A stretch of DNA of 64,000 nt from assembly GCA_002441285.1 (NCBI GenBank), contig DJVR01000007.1, positions 63,900 through 127,899 on the forward strand, written 5' to 3'. Origin of the DNA: Candidatus Atribacteria bacterium UBA6251 (GTDB lineage Bacteria > Atribacterota > Phoenicimicrobiia > Phoenicimicrobiales > Phoenicimicrobiaceae). Under the pieces are notes generated by a model that saw only the letters and a list, made by a program, of their open reading frames with translations, was not told the DNA's origin and made no database searches. The stretch's first letter is position 1. Every line of letters starts with the position of its first letter. The translations under genes and the position numbers were made by a program. Below are positions 52,639 to 61,227 of the stretch, in pieces.

Positions 52639-54534
52639 TTATATAGATTGGTTAATCTCTTTTTTTTGTCTTTTCATCTTTTCCAAATGAATCATTAAAG
52701 CGGTAATATCTGCAGGGGTTACTCCTGGAATTCTTTTAGCTTGCCCCAAAGAAGTAGGTTGAATCTCGCTAAATCTTTCTTTGCCTTCGTGAGAGATGCC
52801 ATGTAATTTTGAATAATCAATACCCTGAGGTATTTTAAAATGTTCTAATTTTTTAAACCTCTTTACCTGGGTTTCCTGACGTTGAATATACCCGGCGTAT
52901 TTAAGCTGAATTTCTACTTGTTCACTAACTTCAGTAGGCAGTTCCGGCTTATTAGCATCAACCAAACTTAATTGGTCATATTTTATTTCTGGTCTGGCTA
53001 AAAGGCTGGCTAAGCTGGTAGGTTTAGTAATAGGGGAAGTATTTAATGTTTTGGTTAATAAATTATTTACCTCTTCGCCGGGATAGATTTTTACTTCTTT
53101 TAATCTCTTTTTTTCTTTTTCAATTGCTTCTTTTTTCTTTAAAAATTTTTGGTATCTCTCTTCAGAAATTAACCCATATTTATAACCATAGGGAGTAAGT
53201 CGCAAATCAGCATTATCCTGTCTGAGCAATAATCTATATTCTGCTAAACCAGTTCTCAAACGATAGGGTTCAGTGATACCTTTAGTGACTAAATCGTCTA
53301 TTTCTACAGCAATATAAGCTTCAGAGCGATCCAGGATTAATGGTTTTTTACGTGAGAGTAACTGTACAGCATTTATTCCGGCTATTAAACCCTGTTCTGC
53401 AGCTTCTTCATAACCAGAGGTTCCATTAATTTGTCCAGCCAGAAACAAACCTTTAATCATTTTAGTTTCTAAAGAATATTTTAATTGAGTAGGATATACT
53501 ATATCATATTCGATAGCATAGCCATAGCGAATAATCTTGCATTTTTCTAAACCTTGAATGGTATGCAGGGCTTCTAATTGAACATCTGCGGGGAGGCTGG
53601 TAAAAAATCCTTGAAGATATATTTCCTCAGTATTACTTCCTTCCGGTTCTAAGAAAAGGTGATGCGATTCTTTTTGAGGAAATCGCATAATTTTATCTTC
53701 TACAGATGGACAATACCGAATAGTCGCACTCTGAATAGTACCGTCAAAGAGTGGTACCCGATGAATATTTTCTCTAATTAATTGATGAGTTTTCTGGTTA
53801 GTTCTAGTTAAATAGACAGAAAAATTATTATAGATTTTACCTTCATTTTCAAAAGAAAAGGTTAAAGGAATATCAGCGCTATCCTGTTTCTCCAAATCTT
53901 GAAAATTAATTGTCTTCCTATCTATCCTGGGTGGAGTGCTGGTATTTAATCTTCCCATTTTTAATCCTAATTCTTTTAATTGTTCTGCTAAATCAACCGA
54001 AGAGATTTCACCCGCTCTTCCTGCTGGATAGCTGGTTTGTCCGATATAAATTTTGCCATTTAAAAAAGTACCAGTAGTAAGAATAACTGCTGGAGCTAAG
54101 AATTCTAAGTTATTTTTTACCACTATTCCTTGTACTTGAAAATTTTTTATTATTAATCTAGTTGCCATTTCCTGAAGTATATCTAAATTAGGTTGATTCT
54201 GAAGTACTCTGACCATTTCTTGAGTATAAATTTTTTTATCTACTTGAGCCCTGAGAGCCCACATTGCTGGACCTTTACTGGTATTCAGCATTCTTATATG
54301 TATGGTAGCTCGATCAGTATTTTTGGCCATTTCGCCACCCAGAGCATCTATTTCTCTAGCTACATGACCTTTACCAGGTCCTCCAATGGAAGGATTACAA
54401 GGCATTAAAGCAATATTATCTAGATTAGAGGTAATAAGTAAGGTTCTTGCTCCTCGACGAGCAGCAGCTAAAGCAGCTTCGCATCCAGCATGACCACCAC
54501 CTACTACGATTACATCATATTGATAATGTTTCAC
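52639..54534 (-). CDS. mnmG: tRNA uridine-5-carboxymethylaminomethyl modification enzyme, FAD subunit
   Basis: The FAD-binding opening 'VIVVGGGHAGCEAALAAARR' (GxGxxG) is intact, with the GidA signatures 'PCNPSIGGPGKGHVAREIDA' and 'AGQINGTSGYEEAAEQGLIA'. The 631 residues match the usual length, including the C-terminal helical GidA_assoc domain ('ALMIHLEKMKRQ'). With MnmE it modifies U34 of tRNAs that read NNA/NNG codons. No mnmE is in the window. ATG 54534 is preceded on its strand by AGGAGAAAAATAG. Confidence 0.96.
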   Translation of the reverse strand: MKHYQYDVIVVGGGHAGCEAALAAARRGARTLLITSNLDNIALMPCNPSIGGPGKGHVAREIDALGGEMAKNTDRATIHIRMLNTSKGPAMWALRAQVDKKIYTQEMVRVLQNQPNLDILQEMATRLIIKNFQVQGIVVKNNLEFLAPAVILTTGTFLNGKIYIGQTSYPAGRAGEISSVDLAEQLKELGLKMGRLNTSTPPRIDRKTINFQDLEKQDSADIPLTFSFENEGKIYNNFSVYLTRTNQKTHQLIRENIHRVPLFDGTIQSATIRYCPSVEDKIMRFPQKESHHLFLEPEGSNTEEIYLQGFFTSLPADVQLEALHTIQGLEKCKIIRYGYAIEYDIVYPTQLKYSLETKMIKGLFLAGQINGTSGYEEAAEQGLIAGINAVQLLSRKKPLILDRSEAYIAVEIDDLVTKGITEPYRLRTGLAEYRLLLRQDNADLRLTPYGYKYGLISEERYQKFLKKKEAIEKEKKRLKEVKIYPGEEVNNLLTKTLNTSPITKPTSLASLLARPEIKYDQLSLVDANKPELPTEVSEQVEIQLKYAGYIQRQETQVKRFKKLEHFKIPQGIDYSKLHGISHEGKERFSEIQPTSLGQAKRIPGVTPADITALMIHLEKMKRQKKEINQSI

Positions 54535-54721
54535 CTATTTTTCTCCTTTGATTAAACTAAAGATGAATATGATAATTTTAGATTTATTAATTAGATTTCT
54601 ATAATTATTAATCTTTAATTTTTGCTTTGCTATTCTATAATATTTTAGTCTTTTTCGCAAGAGGTAGATAAAGCTAAATAAAGATAACCTACCTGGATAA
54701 ATTAAAAATTTATTTTCTTTC

Positions 54722-54750
54722 TTGCCTCGAAAAAAGGTTTATGTTATACT
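54722..54750 (+). promoter_or_regulatory. Promoter of tRNA-Ser(GCT)
   Basis: TTGCCT (54722-54727), a 17-base spacer and TATACT (54745-54750), preceded by TGT (extended -10). Transcription would start about at the tRNA 5' end, six bases downstream. Confidence 0.65.
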
Positions 54751-54756
54751 ACAAAC

Positions 54757-54850
54757 GGAGAGATGACCGAGAGGCCGAAGGTGGTTGCCTGCTAAGCAAT
54801 TGTGCGGGTGATAGCCTGCACCGAGGGTTCGAATCCCTCTCTCTCCGCCA
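54757..54850 (+). tRNA. tRNA-Ser (anticodon GCT)
   Basis: Acceptor arms GGAGAGA and TCTCTCC pair, followed by G and an encoded CCA (54848-54850). The anticodon loop reads CTGCTAA, giving GCT, which reads AGC/AGU. A long variable arm (TGCGGGTGATAGCCTGCA) and the T-loop GGTTCGAATCC fit class II tRNA-Ser. Length is 94 with CCA. Confidence 0.96.
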
Positions 54851-54901
54851 GTTTAATTTATTCTTTTCTTCATATTATTTAATAGTAAATTTAGATCTAT
54901 A

Positions 54902-54917
54902 GTTAGTTGCAACTAAC
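54902..54917. promoter_or_regulatory. Perfect 16-base palindrome, possible operator
   Basis: GTTAGTTGCAACTAAC equals its own reverse complement. The size and the TAGTTGCAACTA core suit a dimeric repressor (MarR-type sites are often of this form). It lies 52 bases after the tRNA and about 360 bases before the next start, so its target gene is unclear. Confidence 0.4.
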
Positions 54918-55190
54918 AAAATTTCTTCCCATCTTTTTTCCTTGCTCAAGGTAAGATTTTCTGATATTATTATAATTAGAAATTCTTAATAAGTAGAGAT
55001 TAATTGAAAAAGAGCATAATCAAAGAAGTTTAATTTATCTTTCAGAGGATAAAAATTAATATATTCTTTAGAAAATCAGGATAATATTAAAGATTTTTAG
55101 GTAATTTTGAGGGTTAAACTATTGTACTTAGTAAAAAATATCAGGGTAAAAATAAGATTTTGCTTACATAATGATCATAACAAAAAGGTT

Positions 55191-55230
55191 AAAAATTGCC
55201 TCAACCAGAAATAAGGAGTGGCAATTTTTT
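55191..55230 (+). terminator. Terminator-like hairpin upstream of the unknown gene at 55280
   Basis: Arms AAAAATTGCC (55191-55200) and GGCAATTTTTT (55220-55230) are complementary, with a 19-base loop and a T-run. It is 50 bases before the next start, so it may end upstream transcription or act as a leader attenuator. The loop contains an AAGGAG. Confidence 0.6.
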
Positions 55231-55279
55231 GTATTTATAAATAAGACTAAAAAATTTTTAAGAAAGGAGAATGATAAAA

Positions 55280-55939
55280 TTGATTAGAGGTGACTTTGAA
55301 ACAGAAAATTTAGTTGTTTGGGAAAAAACCATTGGAGAAATTTTCCCTCTGGCCATCCCAAACAACTGTCTGTGGAAAGATCTTACCAGTATAATTTCTA
55401 TTCTTAAAAAGTTAAGTTCAATTGAGAATTTAGTACATGTACTTTTTCCTCCAGGAGGTGGTCATGATATAGTAGAGGTTAGACCATCTTTTGAAGACCG
55501 ATGCCTTGAACTTCATACTCCCCATTCTATCCGGATCATAAAACCCAAATTGTTAGAGTTTAATTATTTTCCCCATTATCTAAAATGGTCATATTTTCGT
55601 TTGGAGACTGCACCTTTAAAACCAATTACCTCCAATCTCGACCCATCTTTAATCAAGGAAAAATTAACCGAAATTGAACCTCTACGTTATGTGGATAAAG
55701 AGATATGGGAAAAAGGGTATTTGGGTTATGATGAGAAAGGAAATAGAATTTTGCTTCCCAGCTCTGCCAGACTAGTCTCGCGCTATTTTAAAGGTTCGTT
55801 TGTTATTTTTGCCAAAGGTTCTCCTTATCTTAAAGATTTTGTAACCTATGATGCCAGACATGATAAATTAAATAGAAAAAAATTTAGGCAATATATTGAA
55901 AATTGTATTATCAGATTTCAAGACCAGAATATTAGTTGA
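55280..55939 (+). CDS. Protein of unknown function
   Basis: TTG 55280 ('MIRGDFETENLVVWEK') is preferred over ATG 55271 because GAAAGGAG ends one base before 55271 but 10 bases before 55280; the same GGAG-n-ATAAAATTG arrangement starts recR. The 219-residue product has no signal peptide or membrane helix. Notable is 'LFPPGGGHDIVEVRPSFEDR', a conserved-looking loop, and a mixed alpha/beta pattern. I do not recognise a family. It stands alone behind a hairpin leader and before deoD. Confidence 0.75.
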   Translation: MIRGDFETENLVVWEKTIGEIFPLAIPNNCLWKDLTSIISILKKLSSIENLVHVLFPPGGGHDIVEVRPSFEDRCLELHTPHSIRIIKPKLLEFNYFPHYLKWSYFRLETAPLKPITSNLDPSLIKEKLTEIEPLRYVDKEIWEKGYLGYDEKGNRILLPSSARLVSRYFKGSFVIFAKGSPYLKDFVTYDARHDKLNRKKFRQYIENCIIRFQDQNIS

Positions 55940-56100
55940 AATATTTGTTTTTTAAAAAAGTAGACCTAAATAATACTTAAAATTTAGGGGATATAAGTTA
56001 TAATTAGATTATAGTATTTATCAAAATTATCAGATAAAATATTATAAAACAAAAAAAGATTCTTTTCTATTTTACTCTACCTCAGGAAGGAGAAATATTA

Positions 56101-56802
56101 ATGAGTATTCATATTGGAGCAGAAGCGGGTCAGATTGCTTCTACTGTGTTATTACCGGGTGATCCCTTAAGGGCTAAATATGTTGCTGATAATTTTCTAG
56201 AGGATAGTATTTGTTATAATCAGGTTCGGGGTATGTATGGTTATACGGGAATTTATCAAGGAAAAAAAGTTTCCGTTCAAGGCACAGGTATGGGAATTCC
56301 CTCAATTTCTATTTACACACATGAATTAATCAATCAATATCAAGTAAAAAATCTTATTCGTATCGGAAGTTGTGGCGCTATGCAACCAGAGATAAAGATA
56401 AGGGACGTTATCTTAGCGATGAGTGCCTCTTCTGATTCGAATATTAATAGAATACGTTTTAAGGGCCTGGATTATGCCCCTACTGCTGATTTCCAACTTT
56501 TAAAGAAGGCACACGAAGTTGCTGCTAAAAAAGGTCTTGCGGTAAAGGTGGGAAGCATATTAACTACGGATAGTTTTTATCAAGAAGACCCGGAAGCCTG
56601 GAAACATTGGGCAAATTATGGGATACTAGCAGTAGAAATGGAGACAGCTGCCCTATATACTCTGGCAGCTAAATTTAAGGTAAAAGCCTTATCTATCTTA
56701 ACTGTTTCTGATAGCCTAGTTACTAAAGAAGTGACTACTGCCCAGGAGAGAGAAAAAACCTTCCATCAGATGATAGAACTTGCTTTAGAATTAATAGAAT
56801 AA
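56101..56802 (+). CDS. deoD: Purine-nucleoside phosphorylase
   Basis: The 233-residue DeoD type is clear: '[17 protein letters not shown]', '[14 protein letters not shown]', 'IRIGSCGAM' and '[16 protein letters not shown]' (ribose- and base-binding), with 'TVSDSL' (catalytic Asp) near the end. It cleaves purine nucleosides with phosphate to base and ribose-1-phosphate, for salvage. Hexameric in the family. The ATG follows AAGGAG. A DUF1624 gene follows 56 bases later with no clear terminator, so they may be co-transcribed. Confidence 0.95.
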   Translation: MSIHIGAEAGQIASTVLLPGDPLRAKYVADNFLEDSICYNQVRGMYGYTGIYQGKKVSVQGTGMGIPSISIYTHELINQYQVKNLIRIGSCGAMQPEIKIRDVILAMSASSDSNINRIRFKGLDYAPTADFQLLKKAHEVAAKKGLAVKVGSILTTDSFYQEDPEAWKHWANYGILAVEMETAALYTLAAKFKVKALSILTVSDSLVTKEVTTAQEREKTFHQMIELALELIE

Positions 56803-56858
56803 TTTTTGAAATTGTTTTATTTTTTGGTCAAAAATAAATCAGAAGAGAGTAATAATTA

Positions 56859-57602
56859 ATGGAACATAGAATAAAAGAGAGATTCTGGGAAATAGATTTT
56901 CTAAGAGGAATTGCCATTATTATGATGGTAATCTATCATTTATTGTATAACCTATATTATTTTGCCCAATATCCCATTCAAGTTTATACTGGTTTCTGGA
57001 TGTATTTTGCCCGTATAACTGCTAATACCTTTATTTTTTTGGTGGGAGTCTCTTTGAGCATCAGTTTTTCTAGAAAAGGGACACATTTCTTTTTAAAATA
57101 TTTCAGAAGGGGTGTAATAATTTTTTCCTGGGGACTGATAATTACCCTGGTTACCTGGTTTTTTTTAAGAGAAGGCTACGTTATTTTTGGTATACTTCAT
57201 CTTATTGGAATTTCTATTATTTTAGCCTACCCTTTTTTAAAGATGCGTTTTTGGAATTTACCTCTAGGATTATTATGTATTCTAGCCGGGATATATTTGA
57301 AAGGTGTGGAGGTTAATTTTAGCTGGTTGCTCTGGCTGGGTTTACGACCTCCTCATTTTTATACTGTCGATTATTTTCCTCTACTACCCTGGTTTGGAGT
57401 AGTTCTATTAGGGATATTTTTTGGCAATTTACTCTATCCGAATTATGTTCGTAAATTTTATCTGAAAGATTTTTCTTTTTTTCTCCCTATAAAATTATTA
57501 TGTTTTTTAGGGCAGCATTCTTTATTAATTTATTTATTACACCAACCTTTAATCATTGTTCTGATCAATCTTATAGGTATATCCAAAATACCTTTATTCT
57601 AA
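56859..57602 (+). CDS. DUF1624 (heparan-alpha-glucosaminide acetyltransferase-like) membrane protein
   Basis: The 247-residue protein starts 'RFWEIDFLRGIAIIMMVIYH', the signature of the DUF1624/HGSNAT family, and has about seven membrane helices. A conserved His ends that motif and 'LPWFGVVLLGIFFGNLLYP' is also typical, with a terminal 'GQHSLLIYLLHQP'. HGSNAT relatives move acetyl groups across membranes; the bacterial substrate is unknown, possibly a cell-envelope sugar. It ends 75 bases from the convergent murD. Confidence 0.88.
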   Translation: MEHRIKERFWEIDFLRGIAIIMMVIYHLLYNLYYFAQYPIQVYTGFWMYFARITANTFIFLVGVSLSISFSRKGTHFFLKYFRRGVIIFSWGLIITLVTWFFLREGYVIFGILHLIGISIILAYPFLKMRFWNLPLGLLCILAGIYLKGVEVNFSWLLWLGLRPPHFYTVDYFPLLPWFGVVLLGIFFGNLLYPNYVRKFYLKDFSFFLPIKLLCFLGQHSLLIYLLHQPLIIVLINLIGISKIPLF

Positions 57603-57676
57603 GCTCAAAGTAACTGTAAATAATCGATTAGATAGAATAAAAAATATATTTTAGCGGGCGAATAGAAAAGAGATTT

Positions 57677-59083
57677 TTATAAACTTTTTACTATGTTTAT
57701 AAATTGCTCTCCTCGATCAAATTCATTTTTAAACATTCCAAAACTGGCTGCGGCTGGAGAAAGAATAATTAAATCGCCAGCTTGAGCGTAGTGCAGTGCT
57801 ACTTCTAATCCTTCTTGAAGTTGCGAAGTTAAAAATATTTTTGAAGAAGAAAAATATTTATTAGTTAGAAATAAGATCTTTTCAGAGGCATCATAGGCTG
57901 GATTTTGCAGGAGAATAATTTTTTTAATCTGTTTATTTTGACTAATAAATTTTACCAGTTCTTCATAATCTAGTCCTTTATCTTTTCCTCCTAGGATTAA
58001 TACAATATTCTGCTGGGGAAAGGATTGTAAAGCAGAGATAGTTGCTTGAGGAGTGGTAGCGCAGGTATCATTGTAGAACTTAACTTTATTCCATTCTCTA
58101 ACCAGTTCCAAACGATGAGGGATTCCAGAAAATTTTTTAATCGCTTTTCGAATAATTTCTGGAGAAAGATGGTGAATAAATCCTACCGTGCTTGCAGCTA
58201 AAATATTTTCTATATTATGTATTCCTGGTAAGGAAAGATCAGATCTTGTGGCAAAAACAATTTGATCTTTTCCAAAGTGAAAAACCAAGTCTTCTCCTCT
58301 GACATAACTACCTGGAGTTACTTCTTTTTCTTTGCTAAACCAGTAAATTTGGGCTATAGTCTCATTTTTACAACTTTGAGTTTCCGAATAATCAAAATTG
58401 GTTACTAGATGATTATTTGATAGCAGATTTTTAAAGATTAATTTTTCTGCCTGGGTATATTTTTTAAAATTAGGATAGCGATCTAGATGATCAGGAAAGA
58501 TATTGGTCAGAACGACAGTTTGTGGTATAAAAGAATAGTTCCTTAATCCTTCCATCTGCCAGGTAGAGATTTCTAAAATAATCCGGGTATGAGGCTTTAT
58601 CTTTTCTAAGGTGTCTAAGACAGAAATTCCTATATTTCCAGCTAATACTGTGTCTTCTTTAGCTTCTTTAAAGATATTATAGATGAGTTGAGTTACCGTG
58701 CTTTTTCCTTTAGTTCCACCAATAGCGATAATCTTTTGAGAAGGGCAGAATTTCAAAAATAAACCTAAATCAGTTTCTATAGGTATTCCGTGTTGCCTGG
58801 CTATCTTTAAATATTTGGAATGATGAGGGACAGCGGGATTTTGAATTACCATATCGGTATGAATAAAATCTTCTTCCCGGTGTTGACCAAGTATATATTC
58901 AATTTGAAAATCACTCAATTGTCTAAGAGAGGATTCAAGTTGAGCTGGAGATTTTAAATCAGTGACCAAAATTTTGGCGCCTTTTTTAGCTAAAAAACGA
59001 GTAACTCCCAGACCGCCTTGATTTAGACCCAGTCCCATTATAGTAATTCTTTTTCCTTTTAGCTCTGGTATTTTATCTGACAT
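57677..59083 (-). CDS. murD: UDP-N-acetylmuramoyl-L-alanine--D-glutamate ligase
   Basis: The 468-residue Mur ligase has a Rossmann start ('ITIMGLGLNQGGLGVTRFLA'), the ATP loop 'IAIGGTKGKSTVTQLIY', the central motif 'TNIFPDHLDRYPNFKKY' and a C-terminal 'NIVLILGGKDKGLDYEEL'. The ATP loop is GTKGKS rather than the common GTNGKT, and the late motif is 'NDTCATTPQAT', both seen in divergent MurD-like proteins. It adds D-glutamate to UDP-MurNAc-L-Ala. It is not in a dcw cluster here. Because of the variants another Mur ligase role is possible but less likely. Confidence 0.88.
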   Translation of the reverse strand: MSDKIPELKGKRITIMGLGLNQGGLGVTRFLAKKGAKILVTDLKSPAQLESSLRQLSDFQIEYILGQHREEDFIHTDMVIQNPAVPHHSKYLKIARQHGIPIETDLGLFLKFCPSQKIIAIGGTKGKSTVTQLIYNIFKEAKEDTVLAGNIGISVLDTLEKIKPHTRIILEISTWQMEGLRNYSFIPQTVVLTNIFPDHLDRYPNFKKYTQAEKLIFKNLLSNNHLVTNFDYSETQSCKNETIAQIYWFSKEKEVTPGSYVRGEDLVFHFGKDQIVFATRSDLSLPGIHNIENILAASTVGFIHHLSPEIIRKAIKKFSGIPHRLELVREWNKVKFYNDTCATTPQATISALQSFPQQNIVLILGGKDKGLDYEELVKFISQNKQIKKIILLQNPAYDASEKILFLTNKYFSSSKIFLTSQLQEGLEVALHYAQAGDLIILSPAAASFGMFKNEFDRGEQFINIVKSL

Positions 59084-59725
59084 AAATATCCTTTTTGTAT
59101 AATGATGAAAAAAATAATTCCTGGTTTGTCTTATAAATATAGCAAAATTCGACTAATATTTCAATTAATAAGCCAGGTATTTAACATCTGAGTATATTGT
59201 AGATAATAATAAAAGAGAGAATACGAAAACCGAATAAGTAAAATCAAATATTGGGTTTATTAATTAAAAGAGGTATGGTAAATACGCTAGATATTTCACT
59301 TTATGCATTACTTAAAAATATCAGATTTTCTATTGCCTTAGCAATTTGATGATTAAGCCCCTTTTAGTGCGGAGAAATCCACCCCTGGTATAGTAAAAGA
59401 GTAGAAATAAACAAATAATTTTTATATCTTTTTACTGTCTTTATTAACTGGATACTTAATATTAATTTTCTTTTCCCCTATTACTTCATAAAACTACAAT
59501 AATAATCTAACTTGCATCTTTTTCATTATACATTGATTAGGCAATACTAAATACAAAAAGTTTTGGATTTTACATTATATTTTTACTCTTTTAAGTTTAA
59601 GTTATTAAACCTAAACTAATAAATAAGTAAGGTGTCTTTTCCGCGAATTGAAGAATTGGAGTTAACTAACAGCTGGGTAACTAATTAACTAAATAATAAC
59701 GATTATTTGCTATCAACTAATTTAT
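59084..59725. other. Intergenic region
   Basis: About 640 bases without a supportable gene. A short frame from 59275 ('MVNTLDISLYALLKNI') ends after about 25 codons and has no relatives I know. A GC-richer patch near 59360-59395 (GTGCGGAGAAATCCACCCC) may be a mobile-element scar. From 59655 to 59700 the sequence is built from TAACTAA-like words, as it is again near 60360 and 60500. Confidence 0.35.
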
Positions 59726-59754
59726 TTGACTAAAAAATTAAATTATAATAAAAT
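59726..59754 (+). promoter_or_regulatory. Promoter of tRNA-Arg(ACG), probably also tadA
   Basis: TTGACT (59726-59731), 17 bases, TAAAAT (59749-59754). The expected start is about 20 bases before the tRNA. A TATAAT at 59744 is only 12 bases from the -35. No terminator lies between the tRNA and tadA. Confidence 0.5.
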
Positions 59755-59781
59755 CAAGAGGGAATTATATTTTTTGTTTGT

Positions 59782-59858
59782 GCGCCTGTAGCTCAATTGG
59801 ATAAAGCGACTGACTACGGATCAGTAGATTGGGGGTTCGAGTCCCTCCAGGCGCACCA
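59782..59858 (+). tRNA. tRNA-Arg (anticodon ACG)
   Basis: Acceptor GCGCCTG pairs with CAGGCGC, followed by A and an encoded CCA. The anticodon loop CTACGGA gives ACG, which must be deaminated to ICG to read CGU, CGC and CGA. D-loop AGCTCAATTGGAT and T-loop GGTTCGAGTCC are normal. It is 34 bases upstream of tadA, the gene of that deaminase. Confidence 0.97.
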
Positions 59859-59892
59859 GAAGTCTTTATTTTCTCTAAATTTTTATTAACTT

Positions 59893-60351
59893 ATGTCTAA
59901 TAATAATAAATCTATTGAATTGATGCGAGAAGCTCTTAAACAGGCAGAAATTGCCTATCTCCAGCAGGAGGCCCCGGTAGGTGCAATAATAGTATATCAG
60001 GGAAAGATTATCGCTCGAGCTTATAACCGCAAGGAAGAATTACAGGATCCTACTGCTCATGCCGAAATGTTAGTCCTGCAAAAAGCCGCACAATATTTAG
60101 GAAGTTGGCATTTAGAAGAGGCAGAATTATTAGTGACTTTAGAACCTTGCCCAATGTGTGCTTATGCTATGCTGCAAGCTAGAATCAAAAGAGTAATCTT
60201 TGGCGCCTATGATCCTAAAACTGGAGCGGCTGGAAGTGTAATCAATCTTCTCCAGGATAAGAGATTTAATCATCAAGTAGAAGTAATAGGTGGAATTCTA
60301 AAAGAAGAATGTGGTTTGCTTTTGCAAAAATTTTTTCAGGAAAGACGCTAA
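59893..60351 (+). CDS. tadA: tRNA-specific adenosine-34 deaminase
   Basis: The 152-residue enzyme has the zinc and proton-shuttle motif 'DPTAHAEMLVLQKAA' (His56, Glu58) and 'EPCPMCAYAMLQARIKRVIF' (Cys86, Cys89), the exact CDA/TadA site. 'YDPKTGAAGSV' also fits TadA. It converts A34 to inosine in tRNA-Arg(ACG), and that tRNA lies directly upstream in the same orientation. The ATG has no strong ribosome site (31 bases of A/T after the tRNA), which would suit a tRNA-mRNA transcript processed at the CCA end. Confidence 0.95.
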   Translation: MSNNNKSIELMREALKQAEIAYLQQEAPVGAIIVYQGKIIARAYNRKEELQDPTAHAEMLVLQKAAQYLGSWHLEEAELLVTLEPCPMCAYAMLQARIKRVIFGAYDPKTGAAGSVINLLQDKRFNHQVEVIGGILKEECGLLLQKFFQERR

Positions 60352-60534
60352 TTTTCAAAAGTTAATTGGTTACTTAGTTAATAAGTTAACTGGCTAAGAA
60401 AGTGAAGATGAAACTAGAGGTCAGAATAAGATAGTACCGCGTATACTTTAAATAAAATGATTCATTGGTTAAATGTTTTACTCTTAATTTTTCAACTAAA
60501 TAACCAGTTAGCTAACTAACCAGTTAAATAATAA

Positions 60535-60629
60535 GGAGAGGTGGCTGAGCCTGGTTGAAAGCGCTCGACTCGAAATCGAGTAGGTGGCCAAAAACTACCT
60601 CGCGGGTTCGAATCCCGCCCTCTCCGCCA
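60535..60629 (+). tRNA. tRNA-Ser (anticodon CGA)
   Basis: Acceptor GGAGAGG pairs with CCTCTCC; G and CCA follow. The loop CTCGAAA gives anticodon CGA (reads UCG). A long variable arm (TAGGTGGCCAAAAACTACCT) marks a class II tRNA. Preceded by a TAACTAACCAG-rich low-complexity stretch. Confidence 0.95.
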
Positions 60630-60752
60630 GATAATTTTTAAAAAATAATTTTGGAGAGGTAGATTTTTTTGTAATAATATATTAAAATTAATAAGGCTTT
60701 TATTCTGTATCAAAATTAGAAAAAATTAATAACAAATATTTGATTAATTTCA

Positions 60753-60846
60753 GGAGAGGTACCGAAGTGGTCATAACGGGATCGCCTGGAGAGCGATTGG
60801 GCGGCCAAAAGCTGTCTCGCGGGTTCGAATCCCGCCCTCTCCGCCA
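60753..60846 (+). tRNA. tRNA-Ser (anticodon GGA)
   Basis: Acceptor GGAGAGG pairs with CCTCTCC with encoded CCA. The anticodon stem ATCGC/GCGAT carries loop CTGGAGA, giving GGA (reads UCC/UCU). The long variable arm GGGCGGCCAAAAGCTGTCTC is class II. The 3' half (GCGGGTTCGAATCCCGCC) is identical to that of the CGA gene 123 bases upstream, suggesting gene duplication or conversion. Confidence 0.95.
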
Positions 60847-60889
60847 GTTTTATATAATTTAAGAAACTATTCTTTTTAATTCTGAATAA

Positions 60890-61162
60890 GTGATCGTGCT
60901 AAATGGGGAGTTAGCGGGTGCCCTGAACCTGCAATCCGCTAGAGCAGGGTTGAATTCCTACTCGAGGTTCTATCTTTTTAAGGCTGGCCAGGATAAGTGG
61001 CGATGAAGATTGGGCCCTGTGTGACAAAGAATTGTGAACCCCGTCAGATCCGGAAGGAAGCAGCGGTAAGCAAACCTCTTTGGGCACCGCAGGTAAACCT
61101 GATTGGAGCAAACTGTTCTGGTATCGCTTGGGGAGATAAATCGGAAGTAGGTGCACGATCAC
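60890..61162 (+). ncRNA. ffs: Signal recognition particle RNA, large (Bacillus-type) with Alu domain
   Basis: The conserved helix 8 sequence CAGATCCGGAAGGAAGCAGC (61045-61064) is unmistakable, with its partner GGGCACCGCAGG downstream. The 5' and 3' ends pair perfectly (GTGATCGTGC with GCACGATCAC), giving about 273 bases. The 5' Alu part (GGAGTTAGCGGGTGCCCTGAA) is present, unlike the short 4.5S RNA of most diderm bacteria. It lies between tRNA-Ser and dnaX, as in Bacillus. A minus-strand frame across it is a shadow. Confidence 0.95.
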
Positions 61163-61227
61163 TTTAAACACTTATTTAGAGTTTTTTTCAAAATTCAAAC
61201 AATTTATTACCCTAATAAGGAATGCTT

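Larger units (their letters stand above)
54851..55279. other. Intergenic region with a palindrome and a terminator-like hairpin
   Basis: This 430-base gap separates tRNA-Ser(GCT) from the next gene. It contains the perfect palindrome at 54902 and the hairpin at 55191, listed separately. No reading frame with a ribosome site is supported. Otherwise A/T-rich without recognisable structure. Confidence 0.4.

Noticed and set aside
60516..60713. A 65-codon minus-strand frame
   Set aside because: It is a shadow of tRNA-Ser(CGA).
60911..61171. An 86-codon frame on the minus strand
   Set aside because: It lies wholly across the SRP RNA gene, whose sequence and end pairing explain the conservation.
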